Shown piece by piece: positions 60,085 through 64,000 of a stretch of 64,000 nt of DNA. The notes beneath the pieces are model-generated. The model saw nothing but the letters and a program-made list of their open reading frames with translations. It ran no database searches and was not told the DNA's origin. Source of the stretch: Phoronis australis. Lineage: Eukaryota; Phoronida; Phoronidae. The stretch covers positions 5,406 to 69,405 of the forward strand of contig NMRA01000034.1 in the NCBI GenBank assembly GCA_002633005.1. The letters run 5' to 3'. The translations under genes and the position numbers were made by a program. How positions within the stretch are numbered: the first letter of the stretch is position 1; every line of letters begins with the position of its first letter.

Positions 60085-60501
60085 GTTTGTTATTGTACAC
60101 GTAGCGTGCCCTCATGCGGCAGTCTTTAGCGTTCCTGCTTCGGCAATTTCCGTAAAATCATAGACTTTACAAAAAATTAAAAAGATAAAATTAAGGAACT
60201 TCATTTTAGTAAAAAAGACCAAAAATTGCACAAAATTCTATTCTAGGAAAACTTTTAAACTTGTCTTCCTTAAAACTCTCCAAACTATCCATACCGGAAT
60301 AAACCGAGGTTAACCAAATATGGATATGCACAAGGTTTCCCATAACAACTTTGGAGTTTACATATGGCAGACAGGCTCTTGCAGATGTAGTATATAGACG
60401 TGTGTAGTTAGGAGACGGAGAACAAAAGTAACAGTGTATACAGTCGTGTTTGGGAATTGTCACAGTCTTTTTACAGCCAAGAAGTTGAATTTTCAGACAA
60501 A
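60085..60501. promoter_or_regulatory. Bidirectional promoter between DPY19L and the 4-exon gene
   Basis: Only 417 bases separate the two start codons, which point away from each other. The DPY19L side is GC-richer (cctcatgcggcag) and no TATA box is placed convincingly on either side. This suggests shared control of the two genes. Confidence 0.6.
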
Positions 60502-61030
60502 ATGGGAGAAGTTATTTCTGACAGAGTTGTCCTGAGTGACTCTACGTTTAAGACCAGGCCAGATTTTGCAACAAATTTGAGATCAGACGCCAATGCCGGC
60601 TACAACTCTGTTAAACAAATTGAGGAACAACGTCGCCTTAGACACATGAAGTTTCCCACATTAGCTGGGAGAGCGGATGTAGACTCATTTCAGAACAAAA
60701 ACAGCATTGCTTATAAGAAGTGGAATGATGAAGGAGATTTCCGCCCTGTGGCTCCTTTCCGAAGTTATGACAACATTGTCGATCCAGTGTCTGGATTTGT
60801 AAGTGCTGGAGGTGATGCTGATAGGCAAACTGGTATTCGACACATTCCTACAATGGTCGCTTTGACACATACACCACAGTCTCAGCCTCCACATGAGAAA
60901 CATTCTGTCCGTGTGAATATGAAAGCAGCGCCTCTCGAGACAAGACGTAAGACGGAGGAAGATAGTGGATCACCTTCACTGTGGAATAGTAGGAAATTGC
61001 TGGATGTGGTCATTCGCAATCAGCTTGGAG
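60502..61030 (+). CDS. 4-exon gene, exon 1
   Basis: 176 codons plus one base. An upstream open stretch from 60457 has no ATG. Ends GGAG|GTAAGG. Confidence 0.8.
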
Positions 61031-63881
61031 GTAAGGGCTGCCATAACACAAGACATTTACTTGGTCTATTTTAGCCTGGAGACATGTGGACTTCAAGTAT
61101 TTCACGTGTGACTATATTTTGTCCTGCTGATTACTAAATCTTGAAGTTTCATCAAAGACTGGCTAGGTACATGGGCACTAGTCAGATATACTGGACCCTG
61201 ATTTAGTGAACCAGTTTCACCCATGGGCCCATTCAGTTATTTCCTCCAGGTTCTCTAAATTAAGGTCCACTCCATAATGTGCCATCACTGCCAGTACATG
61301 TTCCTATCGTGACTTTATTAGACAAATCCTAGCTTTCTGCAATTCTGGTATATGCAAAGCAGCAAACGATTATTTTTTTCTAGATTATGAAAATTGGAAC
61401 TTCGATCTTAACCAACACAATTTCATTTTAAATTCACTCTATTCTTTGTCTAGCCTGAACACTTTGGGTAAGTATACAATTATCACAGTTGTTACCTACC
61501 TGTTGGCTTTTGTTATAATTACCACGGTAGATAATTTTAGTATGGTAGCTCCATTTGGCATAAATTAAGTTTGTTTCCCTTGCATGGCCGAACATAACAT
61601 TTGTGGGACTGGGAACTCAAAACATTTTATTTGAAATATGACAAAATATTTTTTTCAGTTGTGAAATAATTTACATTAAAAAATAGCATGGTTGACATTG
61701 GTAAATGGAAAATAAATTATGCGTTCCTATTTTAGGCTAGGTGTGAGTTTAAGGCAAATATTTACAAAACCAGTTTAATAGTGGCTTAAATAATAACTAA
61801 AGTATCCATGTTCATAATTAGATATAGTAAATGTAGTTGGTGATGTTGGCCAATAATCTAGAGACCTGTGCTTCAATTCCCAGATGGGGTTCCTGATTTT
61901 TCTACGTTTATTTCATCTCTGTTAGCCATAAGATAAGTTTCATTTAATCATCAACTATTTAAACAAGGAAAATTGCATGTGTCTGCTCCTTTTCTTTATG
62001 ATTTCATGCTTTGACCATTCACGAAATATAAGATTAAAGATCACCACTAACCCGCAGCGCTTCATTTACCTTTTGTGTTAGAATGACTATCAAACTCCTG
62101 AAGTGTGCTTATCTCAGAGGATCCTGTACAGTAAAAAAATTGTCCCGAGTCACTATCTCAGTAAATGTTCAGAGTTACGTCATTGCTATTTTTAACTTTT
62201 CATACTATAGTTATGATTGCCACATGTCTCAATTGTTCTGTGGCTTTAAAACATACATATTTCTCAACAGATAAATTGCATTATTTTGTGCAGTTGAATT
62301 TATAAGTCACATTTGAATTAAACACACGTGTGCAAAGTTCATCCAACAGACAACAGCTCACTGAAGACTGTACTGGTAAATCTTTGTCATGCCAGGAAAT
62401 TAGAGCTAGAAACACACTATCCCTCTGTACTCGGTAAACTATAATCATTCTTCCTTCAGTATGTCCCTGAAATGTGGGATTCACTACTGACGCTACAAAG
62501 ATGCAATAAATACAAAATATCTTTTGCAGTTGGTAACAGTACTCATATCCTTTGTTTCTAAAAGGGATAATAGCTGGATATAAAGTGCCCGCATTTTGAG
62601 AACCAGTTTGATGCCTGTTATTCAGCGGAGAAAACTGCTACTCAAAATGCAGGCAAAAATGCAACTATAACCCTCAAAGAGATCGTCAAAATATTATTGA
62701 TTTAGTGAACATATACAGCTTTATGATGAAGGTGTGATTGAATTTTAGGTTGGACGAGTGATGTAGACCCAAGAAAGGTTGAAGAGGTTAAACAACAAAA
62801 ACCCCTGCCTCATACAGGAAGTAGGTTTGAAACTGACCTGAAAAGTAAAGAGATTCGTGATAAATTGGCCCTGAAGTACATGTACACATCATCAACTCAA
62901 AGGTGAGTTTGACCATCCTAATTAGTATGTTAACAGTAAAACAATAAGTTTACAAATTCTGCCAAAATTTGCATGTCTTGAGGTGGAGAGTGCAAAACTA
63001 ACATGAGAAAATAAAAGTTCATGAAGAAATTAGTTGAAAAATGTTCAGGTTTTGAAATGAATAACGGATCATCAACTTTTCACTGAGAAAGTATTCTCCA
63101 GCTTTTTTAAAAGCTGAAATAATTGTGTAATTTGTAGTTAGATGGTTTAAAAGGGGTCCGTACATGCCACTTTTGACAGGACTCAAATGTTCCACTTTTG
63201 GCAGGACAGTCCTGATTTTTGAAACTTTGTCCAGTGTCCTGCCACAGAGTCAGAATTACCCACTTTAAGACACACACAATGATGTTGACTGTATTATTTT
63301 TTGTATAATTTTGTGCTTTTGCATACACTTTACCCCAACCTATTTCCGTGTTCCATTCCATAGGCATGACAACAAAATAAAAGTAGTATGCCAACAGCAT
63401 GGTGTGACTGGCAATGCTGTGACGCACTCTCTTATGATACGATCTAGATACAGCTGGTGTTCTATGCAGAAAAATGACAATGAAATTACATATCAAAAAA
63501 CACCATTTCATGTTTTTATCAAGATCTTATGAAGATATTCCTTGGGACAACAAACTGATACCAAAGCTATGGTCATCAGCAACCACCTTGGAGGAGCGTC
63601 CAGACATGCTTGACCAGAGGTGGACGCTAAAGAGATACGAGCCTCGCGCGGAAGAATGGCAGTGTACAGGCAGAGCCTGGGATTGGTTCCAGACCAGGAA
63701 GGCTCATTACAAACCCAAGGCTGTCGTCTTGTAAGTATATTGTGCAGTCTGTAGATTTTACAATAGTTGCAAAATTCATAGACTAAGACTAGTATGCTCT
63801 TAATCCAACTTTTTCAGCCGCCAAAGTGCAGAAGAAAACCAAGCAAACATCAAGCATCAGTATTTAAAACATTGGAAATAA
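60502..63881 (+). CDS. Unrecognised soluble protein, four-exon gene
   Basis: Exons 60502-61030, 62749-62902, 63524-63730 and 63818-63881 join in phase to 954 bases (317 residues). Start ATG is in the context acaaaATGg. The product is hydrophilic, with no signal peptide or membrane segment. It has an N-terminal basic/polar part (QIEEQRRLRHMKFP), a proline-rich middle (SQPPHEKH), then WTSDVDPRKVEEV, YEDIPWDNKLIP, LWSS and a tryptophan-rich end (EEWQCTGRAWDWF...HWK). Short scattered motifs with paired W and P residues recall small ciliary or sperm microtubule-associated proteins, but I cannot place it in a named family. It is divergent from the DPY19L gene. Donors are GTAAGG, GTGAGT and GTAAGT, and acceptors are all AG with pyrimidine tracts. 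Confidence 0.8.
61031..62748. other. Intron 1 of the 4-exon gene
   Basis: Mostly unassigned. Near 61840-61900 the phrase tgcttcaattcccagatggg resembles a SINE box B and tail. No coding signal. Confidence 0.4.
62749..62902 (+). CDS. 4-exon gene, exon 2
   Basis: Acceptor ttgaattttag, donor GTGAGT. WTSDVDPRKVEEV to YMYTSSTQ. Phase 1 in, 2 out. Confidence 0.8.
62903..63523. other. Intron 2 of the 4-exon gene
   Basis: Open frames on both strands near 63107-63532 overlap but show no family signal. Confidence 0.4.
63524..63730 (+). CDS. 4-exon gene, exon 3
   Basis: Acceptor tgtttttatcaag, donor GTAAGT. YEDIPWDNK to HYKPKAVV. Phase 2 in, 2 out. Confidence 0.82.
63818..63881 (+). CDS. 4-exon gene, exon 4 (terminal)
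   Basis: Acceptor ccaactttttcag. The exon gives FRQSAEENQ and ends HWK with stop TAA at 63879-63881. Confidence 0.75.
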
Positions 63882-64000
63882 TTTTAATGTTCACTTATTA
63901 ATGTATTATAATTTTTCCATTTATCCATAAGTATCATGTACTTGGCACATACTTTGAATAATTTTAACAACGGCACTTTTGGATGGTGACATTCTTTGTC
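63882..64000. other. 3' UTR/flank of the 4-exon gene
   Basis: AT-rich. No AATAAA occurs before the window ends. Confidence 0.4.

Overview
The window is animal nuclear DNA. The genes are split by GT-AG introns that keep reading frame, the DNA is AT-rich and full of transposons, and there are no bacterial-style operons. Two single N positions (7707 and 12731) mark assembly joins. The frequent TAGGCCTA words and the transposon mix suggest a marine invertebrate deuterostome (echinoderm, hemichordate or amphioxus type), but I cannot name the species from sequence alone.

Region 1-31.3 kb is transposon-dominated. It holds a Ty3/gypsy integrase relic (about 346-690), a degraded LINE on the minus strand (about 1246-2610), non-autonomous elements flanked by TTAA (2927-4611 and 9280-11853, plus a truncated copy at 7154-7706), a hAT-like element (12688-14734), a nearly complete LINE (about 19260-22830), a third LINE 3' end (24961-25800) and several inverted-repeat elements. 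Embedded in this is a small family of related exons (6253-7036, 8379-9162, 23812-24598). They encode a DED-motif protein that I infer to be a type II Golgi-like glycosyltransferase. The third copy joins in phase to an exon at 17765-18159 that carries a signal anchor and a glycosylated stem, giving a 393-residue protein. The first two copies sit in a roughly 2.1 kb tandem duplication joined at an N and have no visible first exon.

Region 34.9-60.1 kb, minus strand, is a complete 17-exon gene of the DPY19L1/L2 type (tryptophan C-mannosyltransferase of the endoplasmic reticulum, 711 residues). All 16 splice junctions keep phase. Its introns hold several families of small inverted-repeat transposons, minisatellites, an AGC microsatellite and a repeat that carries CTCF-like motifs.

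Region 60.5-63.9 kb, plus strand, is a complete 4-exon gene for a 317-residue soluble protein that I do not recognise. It is transcribed divergently from the DPY19L gene across a 417-base shared promoter. The two intact conserved-type genes therefore lie at the right side of the window, and the left half is a duplicated, transposon-laden lineage-specific locus.
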